Shown here: in pieces, positions 1 through 11,819 of the stretch
How positions within the stretch are numbered: position 1 is the stretch's first letter
How the letters are laid out: each line of letters starts with the position of its first letter
Source: Rhypophila decipiens
Lineage: Eukaryota; Ascomycota; Sordariomycetes; Sordariales; Naviculisporaceae
Direction: 5' to 3'
Length of the DNA: 55,410 bases
Assembly: GCA_033297075.1 (NCBI GenBank)
Contig: MU858272.1
Span: forward strand, 1-55,410
The notes under the pieces: generated by a model
What the model was told of the DNA's origin: nothing
What the model saw: the letters and a program-made list of their open reading frames with translations, nothing else
The model's database searches: none
Position numbers and translations under genes: made by a program

Positions 1-2672
1 TGCCAAGGAGTCGTGAGGCAAAAGGCAACAGGGGTATGTAGCCGGGTTGGGGGTGGGTTTAGCATTGTTAAAAAGACGCCACGGAGGTGGCCAAAATCGG
101 AGGACAATTTGCAAAGAAACGATATTACACAGCCTGTCATCGCGCACCTTTGGGTCCGTAATAATGTCGTTCGATGAGGTTGTGCAGTCAAGTGCTGACA
201 CGAGTTCCTCTGATCGAGAGAAGAACAAGGATCCGGTATCAAGACCCCTGCCAGGCATAGCAACAGATAGGATATATTCGGCCCAATATTCTGATGCGTA
301 TACATGTAGTCCATGAAAGCCTTTAAGCACGCGCAAAGATCGCCTGTCCTCCGGATAACTAGGCTGGAAGACCTTGTATCCCGACAACAGGCATGTTGCA
401 ACGGCAAATCCCTGATCATTAACAGCTCTAGTCTTATCAAGGACAAGGATTTCGTTGTCTTCGGGGCTCTGGAGAAACCTGGGAAGGGAGAATATCAGTC
501 GCTTATGATGCAAGATCGATGTGGACAGTGATTAACTGAAACTTGCGTACTCTTTGACAGATATGTGCACAAAGGCGAAAGTGGAGTCTGGACGCTCCTC
601 TATGAGTGGGGCACACAAGTCGAAGATATAATTCGACACAAGTTCTTGGACATGAACCTCGCTCTCTTCGCAAGAAAAGGCGAGAGCGGAACGAAGCTCG
701 GCCCTTCGAAGGGGCCTCTTGGCAAAAGCAATCCACCCAAGTATTGACTCTAACCGAGTGACCGAACGCTTATCAAAGGTGGCGAGGAGTTGTGTCAGGA
801 TTCTCCCATAACTAACACGAAGCGTCAGCTTAATAAACAGTAATAATAATCTGGTAATTCGGAATGTGAAGACGGACAAATCACTTAGCTCACGAGGCAA
901 CACGTTGACCGCCTCTATTACCTCGCTTTGTTTAAATAACATGTTGGCCTCAATATAGTTCAGCACCAGTTTGGCCCAGAGAAACATGCCTACTATACAG
1001 TTAGTGAAGTGGACGTTCCATGGTCACCAGAACTATACTACTAACCATTGGCCTTGGCAGCTAGTCGAAGCTCAATCTCCTTCAGTTCCGAGTCTGTGTG
1101 AGACCACCGTGACCGAAGCTGGGAAAGCCGCTGGGAGGCGTAAAATCCAATCGACCTCTCCATGGCCACGTTCTCGTCCGAGAGTGACACAGCATGCTTC
1201 TGCCCCAGTCTTTGGGATGTAGGGGCGAGTATTCGGCACGATATCAGAACCTTACAGACAGCGGTCGGGGATTCGAATGCGCAAGATGTGATACGCTCCA
1301 AAAGAGCAACAATCTTTAATTGTTTGTTATTTTCGCACTCGTCCAGCCCGTCCAAGAGAATATGGACGTATCTTGTTGTTGCTGGGTTGTTGGAGATGGC
1401 GCGGACAGCTTCGAGAATTATACGTTCAAGTGCTTGCGCGGTGACAGCTTTCTTTCCGACTATGAACTGGTCATAAATATAAGCAATTAAATCAGTATCG
1501 GACCGCACAAGCTGTAGAAGGATTGACCGGAGAATCTGGTCATATTCGGTTGAAGAGGGCTGAGCATATGTCGAAATATGAGAGATAACAAGAGACTTCC
1601 CTGCAGACCTCAGGAATTCGGTAATCTGTGCCATTAACACGCTTTTGCCGGCTCCTGGTCGACCGTGCAGCACTAGGAAAGGCGATTCCTGACTGCACCT
1701 CATCCAGGCGGCGATACGGTCCTGGCGAAGCATCCAGTCGCAGGTCTCGCTGAACTTTCGCGGCTCGACCAGGACCGTATCTAGGATTTTGGTCTGCTCA
1801 GCGTCATCCATCTTCAGCCATCCCACAATGGCGATATATTGCGCTGCGGTGCGGTCCTCGTCTTCTTTGGCGACCCTTTCAAGTCTTTCCATTCTAAGGA
1901 CCTCCACCCCTTCCCTCGTCTTTCTTATGTCGCAGCTTCCTACGGCATTAACAGTCTTGTCGACGAGCCCTTCGTGGGCTTTAAGATCGTCAATGATGCT
2001 ATCGAATCGGCGTTGGAACTGACCCCAGGAGGTCATGAAGAGTATCTTCCAACCTATGTGCGTGCTCCGAGTTTCAGTGACTGGCAATCATGTGTTGGGA
2101 GACCGAATTATAGACATACCGCCTCTTCTTACAAACTTGTACGCTTCCTTGTGAAACCTCAAGATGTCTGAGTAAAACATGGCAAGGGCCTGCTGGATCT
2201 CCAGGTTGTCAAAGTGCGTTTGGTGCAAAAGATTGAATCGAGCGAGGGGTTCGGCGATGCGAGCGTACGCCACGATCAATTTCTCGAATGCTTCAATGTA
2301 ATCAGATGCCACCTGTGTATGCCCTGTCAGAATTGGGTTTCTTGGACCTTGGTCATGGTGTCTGACTACCTTGAGAACCAGCTTGATAGGTGCCCATATC
2401 CAAGCAAGATACGGTGTCCCATTGCAGACCACTTCGATCGATTTCGAATAATGCTCAAGACCGGTGAAGAGAGGCGACAGACGGCGCATGTTTCGCAGGA
2501 GCTGGCGTGCGGCAAGCTCATCCTCGATGGCGTGGGCGGCCTTGACCACATTCTCCAGTGTGGTACTTGCGAAGCCAATTTTGTCTTTTTCTGAAATGGT
2601 GCGCTCAAGATCATCAAAAGCCGCCCGGATTGTACGCTGGGCCATGGGTGAGACCCTTGGTCGGAGGGGCAT
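1..2672 (-). CDS. NACHT-domain STAND protein (fungal NLR-like), 3' end beyond the window
   Basis: This is a STAND-type NTPase of the fungal NLR class, probably a cytosolic sensor in self/non-self recognition. The start is the ATG at 2672. Exons read 2672-2120, 2053-1046, 989-547 and 501-1, giving 835 codons with no stop before the edge. Residues 1-190 resemble the N-terminal domain (DUF7708-like) that often precedes NACHT. The P-loop GRPGAGKS lies near 315-322 and Walker B HILLDGLDEC near 415-424, followed by a winged-helix-like stretch (GMFLWAKLVL, then LPRELSDLS). The first two introns have good GT-AG sites. The third joins KEY to RLIFSLPRFLQSPED through a GC-AG intron (546-502), which is less certain. 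The C-terminal repeat domain (ankyrin, TPR or WD) lies outside the window, so the effector and sensor architecture cannot be completed. It is divergent from the SNF2 helicase, with 321 bp between them. Confidence 0.85.
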
Positions 2673-2993
2673 TTTGGCGATTTTTGTCGCGGTTGTGTTG
2701 GAAGGAGAGAAAATCAGTGTGGTCGGTGAAATGGCGATGGGCCGGGCGGGTTATCAGCTTATGGCTTTTGGCAGAGAGATGCCCATTTTCCCCAAGGCAG
2801 ACAGGCAGGGATCCACTCAGAATCATTTTCTTCCCGACAGCGGATAGCAGCAGCGCCTGTCCCCTGGACTGCATTGTACCTTCCCTGTTCTAGCCAATCT
2901 GAGCTCAATTCAAGCCAAATCCATGCACACAGCCACCGCCAATATGCAAAGATCCCTTGGGCACACTCCAGGGCTTCCATTGGTGACCCGAAA
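2673..2993. promoter_or_regulatory. Shared intergenic region of two divergent genes
   Basis: This 321 bp gap separates the start codons of the NACHT gene (minus) and the SNF2 helicase (plus) and must hold both promoters. An open frame runs upstream of the helicase ATG to about 2874 but has no ATG before 2994, so 2994 is the first usable start. I see no clear TATA box. Confidence 0.5.
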
Positions 2994-5900
2994 ATGGACC
3001 ATCATGCCCAACTGCTTTGCAAAGAGGCCTCTTTACAAACCTCACGCTCACTTATGACTTTCCCCAAGTCGAACACATCAAACATACACACGGCCTTCCC
3101 CAACGTCAAGTCCACAACCGGATGCGCAACGTGGACAACGGGCGACAGCGCTATGTCGAATCCTTATCGTAATGATATGGCTGGGTGGGCTTCTGGGCCT
3201 CCCAATATCAACGGCACGCCCACCTTTGATGAGGCGACCTCAATGTATCCGGAGGCACACACCGAGATGGACCTGGGGGTTGAGAGTTGTGAAGGAATGG
3301 CTTTCCATGGTCACCAAGAGCAGTTAGCAAACTGGAACTGCCATGCCTTTGCCTCCACTGGTTCGCATCTCAACGCTATCACCGCTGTTCCCAACCAGCT
3401 GTCTGGGAATGGATGGTTAAATCAGCAGCACACTCCCTTTCCAGACCACAATACCGTTTCAATATGTTCAAATACTTATCTAGCAGCCAACCCGTGGAAC
3501 ATGGCGAATTTGACAGACGTAGCTCACACTCCAAGTCTACAGCTAGATCAGCAGCTCCTAGCCACAACGACGACGCCGTGGGGAGGCAGCACAGCAGTCC
3601 CAGCCGGAAGTTCGCAGTATCACCAATACACCCAGAGTGTTCATCACGCGCATCCGATGCTTCTCACGACGGCTTATCCGTTCTCCGGAAGCCAATCTAC
3701 GGTCTGGGGGCATGCTGCTACCGACTTCACCACGAATACTGCTTTCCGTTCCGTTCCGAACCATACTGCACCAGTCGGGAATTTGGTTGCTGCTAGTCCG
3801 GCACATGTTGAAAATCCACAACTCGCAGCCAGTCCCGATAGCAACCATGAAAGCACAACGGTATCCACGGATGATGAGGAACTTGAAGAGGGCTCGGAAC
3901 TTGTATGTTTCGGTATGGTGGGTTTTTGGCTCTTCCTTGGGAGGCTTTGGCCTTTCCACTCCTTTCAATCGTCGTCATGTTGTCAACTAACATTCGCAAA
4001 GCTGACAGGAATTAATGGTACATGCAACGGCATAGCAAACCCAATAGAGACGCTAGGTGAGCCGTTGGATGTCAAGCTTGAGTCTCCCGAGAAATTTATC
4101 GAAAAAGAAGGAGTGACTACCGCCATGAGCGGTGTTATATCTCCAGACTCCCTTTATCTCACGACAGCCCTCCTTGACGAGAAAAGCCTGCGACTGCAAG
4201 TCAGATGCAACATCGTGCCAGAGGATCACGCTGAGGTACTTGGCAATGGTAAACGCCTGCGAGTGTCACGACAAGCATTGACCAAATGCACACTTGACAT
4301 CATTTTATATGGTCCTCGCTGTCTTTTCAGTGTTATTGGAGAATTCATTGATGAGTGCAACGAGCACCTCCGGGACAATCAAAAGCTGTACCTTCAAGAC
4401 CCCGTCGGCTGTGACGAGAATGTGCGATACTGCAATCCCCACAGGATGCCGCCGCTGGATTCAACGGAAACACAATTCACCTTCACCCTGGCTGAAAATC
4501 GCCAATGCTTCGTGGACCTCGAAGATTTCGAGCCGCGACCGGAACTCCTGGAACTCTTGGAATCACAGGAGGACTTGCCCGAGGCACCGCAGCCGCCCTC
4601 AATCAAGACATTGCTAGAGAGGTGGGTTCCATTCACGTGGGCATATGCAGTATTATACGGTAAATAGTCAATATGCGCTACCTGACCAGAGGCCTTGCTC
4701 GGGACTCAGAAAGGCCTAGTAACCTTGGTCGACCAGGTATAATGACTTGACTATTTACCGTGGAATGCGGCATTTCTTATGGCATACGTTCAAGACTGAT
4801 CCCTGCATTAGGCACCAAAAGCAAGCATTGACCTTCATGCTGCGGAGAGAGCAAGGTTGGGATTACTCTGGGACTAGACCTGATATTTGGGAGGCAATAG
4901 AGGACGGTAGAGGCCATTGGTAAGCGATTTGTTTGTTTTCTCTTCCTTGACATGCACTAACACCTGGTCAGCTTCGTAAATCGAGTCTCTGATGCCCGCC
5001 AAGCTGAAGAGCCCCCTCCGTTCTGTGGAGGTATTATTGCCGACCCGATGGGCTTCGGAAAGACTTTGTCAATGATTGCCTTGATTGCGTCGGATGACAC
5101 TCATTTGGCACCCGGAGATGCCGTTGAGCAGGCAGAATTTGCCCACGAGGAGTTCTCCAAACCCACACTGGTTATCGTGCCGCCTGCACGTAAGTTGCTC
5201 AAACGAGCCTGCACAGATGCAGAAATCAAGAACGCATACTAACATGAATCCAGTACTTGGAACCTGGGAGCAGGAACTTACAACGTTCGTCTTATTTCCC
5301 AGTCCCTTGATAAGTATGTTTTGATCTCGATCTTGAGCAAACTGACCACTCTGATGCCAGCCATGTCACGCCTCTAATGCTGCCCTGGCGCCTGCACCAC
5401 GGAAAGACACGCCTGACCGAGGCCTCGGAACTAGAGCAGACTGCGTTGGTCCTGACAACCTATCATACCGTGTCTCTCGAGGGTCGATCCAGCGGCAGCC
5501 GCGAGGCTTCTCTCTTATTTTCGACCCGGTGGAGACGGGTAGTATTAGATGAAGGTACGATGAAGCGAGCCGAAGCAATGGTGCAAATACTGATTTGTGA
5601 CAATGTCGTTCTTCCAGCGCACTTCATCCGCAACAGCGAAAGACAAATGGCGCGAGCTGTCTGCTCCCTGAAAGCGGTTTCGCGCTGGGCCGTCACCGGA
5701 ACCCCGATCCAGAACCACATCAGCGACCTATCTGCTCTCCTAAAATTCCTCGCAGTTTACCCATACAGCGAAAAGCGGGTCTTTGAAGCTGATATCTCAC
5801 AGCCTTGGAAATCCGGCAACGGTGATGAAGCGGTCAAGCGCCTGAAGCGTTTGGCAGGTTGCCTTCTCCTCCGCCGTCCGAGAAAGGTGGTGCAACTGCC

Positions 5901-7429
5901 GCCGAGGCACGATCACGCGATCAACATCGATTTTACCCCCGAAGAACGGTTACTCTATAATAAGGTACGGATGCAGGCCGTTACGCGACTCGCCCAGATG
6001 GAATCCGCGCAAAGAGGAGAAAACCATGTGGACCCGAAAGCTGCACCCATATCCTTTGTCAATGTTCTCCAGCAAATTGAGGCCATGCGCATGGTCTGCA
6101 ATCTTGGACTCCTTTACCCAAGCCGCCATGACTCCATTGACAAGGCACAAAATGAGATTGTCCAAGGTACCACAAACTGGAGTCAGACAGCTCAGCGGGC
6201 TTTCAGCCTTCGTTTAGAGATGGGAGTTATCCAATGCCACTCATGTTCTTTTGTGATTGATGGAATGACACTGCCTAGAGACGACGAACCGACGCAGCCA
6301 ATATTTGCACAATGTCTAAAAGTTTTCTGCTCCAGCTGTGTTCAGACCGTTGAGAGTACGAATGGGGTCAACAAACTCTCATGCGATCATACTCCGACTT
6401 GTCCAATGGCACCGGTACAAGTCAACCCGCAGACTTTGGAAGGACCGTTGCCGGGCCCAGTCCCCACAAGCAAAGACGTTGGCACGTACATGCCCACAAA
6501 GATAAAAGCGTTGATACAGGATATCGAAAGACTCGATAAAGGTGTGAAATGGTACGTATAACCCAGCCCTTCTTCTTTCTGACCAGTGATAGATTTTGAA
6601 GGATGTACAATGGGCTAACTCACTACAATTCTGTCACCAGTGTCGTTTTTTCCAACTGGAGGATGACCCTCAACGTGGTCAAGGCAGGCCTCGACAAGGC
6701 CAACATCTCTTCTCTGCGTTTTGATGGCCAAGTTCCACATCGGGAGAGACAAGGCGTGCTCGACAAATTCCGCAATGACCCATCAATCACGGTTCTACTC
6801 CTTACGCTCTCTTGCGGAGCAGTTGGGTAAGATGCCCCACCAACGCCTGAACAATTATCTCTCCATGGCGCGAATGACTAATTGCCGACGCGTGCCTCTA
6901 GTCTAACACTGACAAACGCGACCCGAGCCTATCTAATGGAACCTCATTGGTGAGTGAAAACAAAGTTCTAACTACCTAGCATTAATATCGTTACGTCGCT
7001 CATGCATCTCGATACTCAACTCACCGTGCACCTGTTCTAGGAATCCCACAATCGAGGACCAAGCTCTCGCCCGAATTCACAGGATCGGACAGAAGCAGGA
7101 GGTCACCACCATACGCTTCTACGTGCGGGACTCCTTTGAAGAGGTATGCACAAAGCCTGCCTACTAATCGCCAGAAGGTATCTTCATCAAGCTAGCTTTC
7201 TAACACTCGTCCAAATAGAATGTCGTCAAGAATCAGGAATCCAAGAGGGCACTTGCTAGTATCTTGCTGGGGACAAGCGGTTCAGCTGTTCCTGGGGATA
7301 AGGAGTATTTGGATGTAAGTTGACGCATTCTTAAGTTTCTTTCTTCTTCCTCATTTTCAAGCTGTGCGACTATGCCATCCATCGTGCTTACCTGTCTTTG
7401 TGTTCTAGCATCTGCGATCACTGATCTAA
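2994..7429 (+). CDS. SNF2-family helicase with RING-like insert (Rad5/HLTF class)
   Basis: This is a nuclear DNA-dependent ATPase of the SNF2 superfamily. Exons read 2994-3902, 4002-4621, 4812-4919, 4972-5189, 5254-5284, 5361-5554, 5618-6551, 6641-6826, 6902-6949, 7041-7143, 7219-7314 and 7409-7429, which is 1155 residues with every phase matching. Residues 1 to about 340 are Ser/Thr/His/Asn-rich. HQKQALTFML precedes motif I (GGIIADPMGFGKT, around 570), where the usual DEMGLGKT has Pro for Glu. The DEAH box comes from joining 5554 to 5618 (DEAHFIRN, around 693), and motif III is VTGTPIQN. A RING-like Cys/His cluster (CHSC, FCSSC, CDH, CPM) lies near 899-945 between the two helicase lobes, as in Rad5, HLTF and RAD16. 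The second lobe contains VVFSNWR, GLTLTNATRAYLMEPHWNP and ARIHRIGQ. No HIRAN domain was recognised in the N-terminus. Exon 5 (31 bp) and its GTTCGT donor are the weakest joins. Intron 4622-4811 contains an inverted-repeat element. Confidence 0.88.
4657..4761. mobile_element. MITE-like inverted-repeat element inside an intron of the SNF2 gene
   Basis: A perfect 15 bp inverted repeat (ACGGTAAATAGTCAA at 4657-4671 and its complement at 4747-4761) bounds 105 bp. The similarity extends imperfectly inward to about 28 bp on each side (both arms reach ACCTG). I found no convincing target-site duplication. The element sits wholly in the 190 bp intron, which would be about 85 bp without it, the usual size in this gene. 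It has no coding capacity. Confidence 0.55.
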
Positions 7430-9279
7430 GGCAGAAGTGGCCGGGACTTTTATACTTGAGCCGCAAATTGAAAGACTCGGATTCCTTGCAGTTATGATTC
7501 CACTCTTTTGCACTTTCTTAGAGAGGCTGATAGCTCAACAGAGCGCCGGGAAACTGCGTATGTTCGAGAGTCTTTACCATGTGAGAAATTCGGAAACAGT
7601 TCATCAAATGTAATGTGAATATAGGGGGTTCAATGAATGACGATGTTGTCTGATTCGATTGCCCGATAAATCCCTGAACAACTCGTTTTAGATTGAATGG
7701 ATTGCCAGCACGCCTGACCCGATGCTGAGCCGTCAACCTGCATGCCGGTACACCTCTGCCAGGGTTTTTTTTTGTTAGATCGGGACAAAGCATTACAACA
7801 AACCGGGATCTTGGAGCAGACAAATTATTAGTATTCTATAGGATTCTTATAGCGTTCTTGGCTGAAGATACAAGAAATAAGTGATCTAATATAAATCTAG
7901 TGGGATTTTTACACTATTTCTACTGACTTTTCCTTCTATAGTATAGTATAGTAACACCCTGGTAAAGTCACTCGAACTAAAAAAACAAACCCCGGCAGAG
8001 GTGTTTCTGCTGTCTGGTGGCTTGATGGTTTTGGTGGGTGCCGGAAAGGAAATACACCAAGAAAGCACGCCAGATAGCACGCCTGAGCCTGCGCTGCCAA
8101 GTCGCGTGCTGGGCTAGAGGGTGTGCGGAAAAGTAAAAGAAACAGGCACACTACATACAGATGATTGGCTAGTAGTGCTTCAACCGTGCCCCACTTCCAC
8201 GATTTCGCTTTTCCACGACATTCAGGTACCCCTGCCCCCACTGGCCCCAAGTTCGAGTATGCACAGCCAGCGGGGCCGAGTGGGCTGTCTTGGCCTTTGA
8301 GTAGCTCGCTTGCCAAGACCGTCAAGATGGGCAGGGACGGGCTTGGCTCTCTTGCCGCGTCTTTGGTTTCCCAGAACACTGGACATCATCCCACCCCCCC
8401 TTCCAAGCTCCTGTTCGACGTCCTTCCCAATTAGTCACCTACCTTTAGCGGTTTTTCTCTTATAAGAATGACTTACGACTTCTCTCCCATCTTCCAATCC
8501 ATTTTGCCACAGATATCGAAGGATATAGCTTCATGTTTTTTTCTATATAACAGCAGACTGTCAGCACCTGCTTGCGAGTTTCCCTTCTTTATTCTTTTCA
8601 GCAGGAAACCTCACATCGACCCATTTAGCTGCTCTTACCACGTGACTGGCTGACCAGACGCAACATTCCTCAACACGTCGAACAGTTCTGAAGATCCCGG
8701 TTCACTGCTTTTATCAAATCGCTCAATCGACTCTTCCACAGTTCGGACTAATCCATCACCAACGCTCTTCAAACACCGCGGTTGCCACTTTCCACACTTT
8801 ATCGTCTAGTGATCCAGCCCAGTGACTTTGTCTTCCAAGACCTCGATCTCCGCATCGGCACTGTCGGAGGGTACGACTCCCCACCACAGCCTGTCGCCCC
8901 CACCCACAAGACCTTGCAGACGACCCAGACAGGCCTGAATCGGGACGGAATTCAACCAATTGCCATCCCGAAACTTCCTCGGCGGCACGAGTCGACGTCG
9001 TTGCCCCGGCGACGAGTCGTTTTGGTCGAGAAAACAAAAGTCTCTTGGTTCAGTGATGGGGTTCAGCTCCAACCTCTCGAATTTTCATCCCACTTTTTCG
9101 GTGTTTGATTCCGGCATCCTGCCCACTGCACTATCCACCCCATTTTCAGTTACCAACCGACGGGATTGAACATTCTTCTTTGAGCGAGAACATCCAACTT
9201 CCCAATTGCAAACTCCTTGTCAATTGACAATTGCTTCGTAACATTGCTGTCCATAATCCAGTCCTTGCCCCGCCATTTT
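7430..9279. other. Intergenic stretch with one short inverted-repeat element
   Basis: I see no convincing gene in these 1.85 kb. Open frames on both strands are short and have no family features. The stretch contains the inverted-repeat element at 7750-8004 and a small TATAG microsatellite near 7937-7952. The part from about 8640 to 9279 is probably promoter and 5' leader of the following small membrane-protein gene, being pyrimidine-rich and free of strong repeats. Confidence 0.5.
7750..8004. mobile_element. Possible MITE with about 28 bp terminal inverted repeats
   Basis: The left arm 7750-7778 begins ACACCTCTGCCAGGGTTT. The right arm 7977-8004, read on the minus strand, begins ACACCTCTGCCGGGGTTT. 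Both continue into a T-rich run ending TTAG or TTTAG. The 255 bp element has no coding capacity. No clear target-site duplication was found, so it could be an old insertion or a stem-forming repeat. Confidence 0.45.
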
Positions 9280-10143
9280 ATGAATCTCCAACACTCCGCG
9301 AACAACATGACTCCGCAGTCCAGCACCACAGAGTATGGCGATGATCATAGACGGAGAACTTACTCCTCCACTGGGTGGACTCCATCCATCATAACTGTCA
9401 AGATCCCCGACTCGACATCGTCGGAACGACTGTGGGGTCCGGTCACAGCCGTCTCTTGCGTCTTGTGGCTCGGGCTTCGCACCGATGCGTTGTTCCCGGT
9501 CTGGTTTGAATGGGGGTGAGTAAAAGCCCTTGTCCAACTCTTCTTGGAGATTTGTTTTCGCTGCGCAGAAAGCGGCCGCAGGAGGCACAAAAAAAAAAGA
9601 AAAGAATTTTGCATCAGAGAAAAAACGGAAGACGGTGGACCTTGGCGCCGACCATCTCGGTCCAGCGTTCAAGGAGCGGGCCTCCGACGAAGTCATAGAG
9701 GAGCACTCGCACCGTCCCTGCTAACCAGTCGCATCCCACAGGATCTTTTGCATCTGGATGGTCTCGTACATCGTCTACATCGACCAGCAAGCCAAAGCTG
9801 TCCGTCCGCGCCGGGAAAAGACGTGAGTGCCGACCCCTTACACTGTGGCTCCGCTTCCACGGTAGCTCACTTGAGCTACCAAACTCGCTGTCACTGACAC
9901 CTCGCGATGCATCCCAGATTTGTCTTGATCGTGTTTGTTGTCGCGATTGTTTTCATCGGTCTCATCGCCGTCATCTTTCGGCAGCAGGCCCGTCATGTAT
10001 TTACCAGTCTTCCCTTGTGTCTTGCATTCTCGACGTTTGGTGTATCGTATGGGTTTGGTTTGTTCTGTAACAAGTTGGGTCTCTCGCCGGGTCGAGCAAG
10101 GGGATCGGAAGATGGTGGACTAGTGGAGCTTGCACCATCATGA
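9280..10143 (+). CDS. Small multi-pass membrane protein, function unknown
   Basis: Three exons join in frame: 9280-9515, 9742-9822 and 9918-10143. Donors are GTGAGT in both introns, and acceptors follow CCCACAG and TCCCAG. The first ATG is 9280, and a second in-frame ATG at 9307 (MTPQSSTTEYG) is an equally possible start. The product is about 180 residues. The first exon has a hydrophobic Trp-rich part (LWGPVTAVSCVLWLGL), the second adds FCIWMVSYIVYI and then a basic RPRREK turn, and the third gives a strong membrane span (FVLIVFVVAIVFIGLIAVIF). The arrangement fits two or three transmembrane helices. The end is uncertain: after RQQARH the frame stays open to the TGA at 10141, but another intron is possible. 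I do not recognise the family. Confidence 0.5.
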
Positions 10144-11312
10144 CATCTGTCGGCGTCGACTCACTCGCCAAATTTTGCGCCGGTGCACATCGCGGTTGTG
10201 TAATGGCTTTCGTTTAGGTCGGGGGCGACGAGGTCGGATTGCGTTGGCGGGGACGATCGGCCGTGATGCACCGGGCGATCATGAAGACACGGTCGGTCGG
10301 AGGCTGAAGTAGTATGTTGGAAGGTGAGCTCGCGGTTGGAGTCGGGGATTTCCGGTATTTGTGGAGATATCGCGTGTCATTGAGAACGCGTCGCGTGCAT
10401 TATTTGGGTTCGTGGGTGCGATGATGTGGTGGTGTGTGATCAGGTTCATCATGTGTATAGTATTCAAAGGAGAGATTCATGAAGTTGAAAGGAACTTTTA
10501 GATGAGCCTTACAATGGGTTAAATGAGATTTAGCAAGTGGAGACCGTTGTGCAAATAAGCTTTTGTTTGTCACTTCATTGTTATGGTGGACATGATCGTC
10601 GCTATGGGGACGACCGGCCCGGACCGCGGCTAGCCGCTGGGGTGTTTCGCGCGCCAAGCATATCGTTGTGGGGCACAACAATGCCCTTGTTCCACCTCGT
10701 CAATTTCGCACAACGTGCAATCCTCTTACAAGACTCAGCAATATCCGAGTGGAACAAATATCAGCTATATGATGTGTTTTTCACGGAATTATCACTTAAA
10801 CCTTCAATTTCGCTTTTATATGTGTTGTCTGCCAAGATGATGTTCCGCCTCACTCCGTTGTTAGCCAGGCAGCATACGGAGGGCCTCCCGGAGTGAGTGA
10901 TTGATGGATTGCGCAACTTGAAATGGGAGGAAAGCGGTGTTTCCTTGGAATTGTGAAGGGCAAGTATCCCTTCCTGTTTTAGTTGAAAAGTATTTACCCT
11001 CCTTTCTAATTATCGCCATATCTGGAGCTTATCAACGGGGTCTCGACCAATTCAACAAGAACTCTTGCGGTGTCTGTGCAATGCCCATCCCAGCGGCAAA
11101 GACGCCACGAGATCTGTGTATTTTGGCTTCCCACTACACGTGTAGTTTGGATAACGATACGAGCTCCATCATCTGTGCAATTTTAGTTTCCTGCCACCAC
11201 CGGTTATGCATGCCCCGCATCACACCCCCCTCACGTCACCACGTCAATCTTTTTGGCAACACCAGGAAATATGAGAACTTGCCCCTTTGAGCTTAGCTTG
11301 AGTCCCCACCCT
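10144..11312. other. Intergenic, no supported gene
   Basis: Only short unrelated open frames occur here, none with motifs, a good start context or plausible splice sites. It probably contains the 3' end of the preceding gene and non-coding sequence up to the MITE at 11321. Confidence 0.5.
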
Positions 11313-11320
11313 TTCTTTAG

Positions 11321-11811
11321 GAGCATTTCTACGTGGACCATGGCATTTTTCTACGTGCACCATCCGAGCCACCATGGCAGCCGGCAAGCTTAAGCCGCCT
11401 TTTCCCGTACAAAAGACCCCTTTTCAATGGGTCCAACCCATACACCCAGGGCTACAGCTAACCAACTTCTGGCTGAGGTATTTGAGCGTTCAATTGAGTG
11501 TTTAATTGAGCGTTTAATTGAGTGTTTAATTGAGTGTTCAATTGAGTATTCGATTGAGTGTTTTTCGAGCATTTGAGTGATCGTTTGAGTGTTCAATTGA
11601 GTTCAAGTCAGCGTTTTTTTAGCTATTGTTTGTGACTGTTCTGTTTGCGTGGGTGCAAGCAATTGTTAGGTATGGTGCAATGGGCTAGTACCCGTTAATT
11701 CGACTTTTTTGTACGGAGAAAGTGGCTCGGAAGAGGTCAGTTGCCAGCCAAGTGCTAGTGTGGCTGGGATGGTGCACGTAGAAAACTGCCATGGTCCACG
11801 TAGAAATGCTC
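11321..11811. mobile_element. Non-autonomous hAT-like element (MITE) with tandem repeat inside
   Basis: Terminal inverted repeats of about 50 bp start GAGCATTTCTACGTGG at 11321 and, on the minus strand, at 11811. The two arms differ at only two positions over the first 50 bases or so. Flanking copies TTCTTTAG (11313-11320) and TTCTTTAT (11812-11819) match at 7 of 8 positions, fitting the 8 bp duplication made by hAT transposases. Each arm contains two related subterminal motifs (CTACGTGGACCAT and CTACGTGCACCAT). No transposase is encoded, so an autonomous relative would have to move it. Confidence 0.7.
11481..11607. repeat. Tandem repeat of a 12 bp unit
   Basis: About nine imperfect copies of ATTGAGTGTTTA (variants with CG or TC) occur inside the hAT-like element. 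The unit is short, has no spacers and is degenerate at its ends, so it is a minisatellite and not a CRISPR array. Confidence 0.7.
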
Positions 11812-11819
11812 TTCTTTAT

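Noticed and set aside
9220..9696. 158-residue antisense frame opposite the small membrane protein
   Set aside because: The plus-strand exons have matching splice sites and membrane spans; the antisense frame has neither.
11481..11607. CRISPR-like array
   Set aside because: Short degenerate 12 bp units without spacers in a eukaryotic genome; it is a minisatellite.
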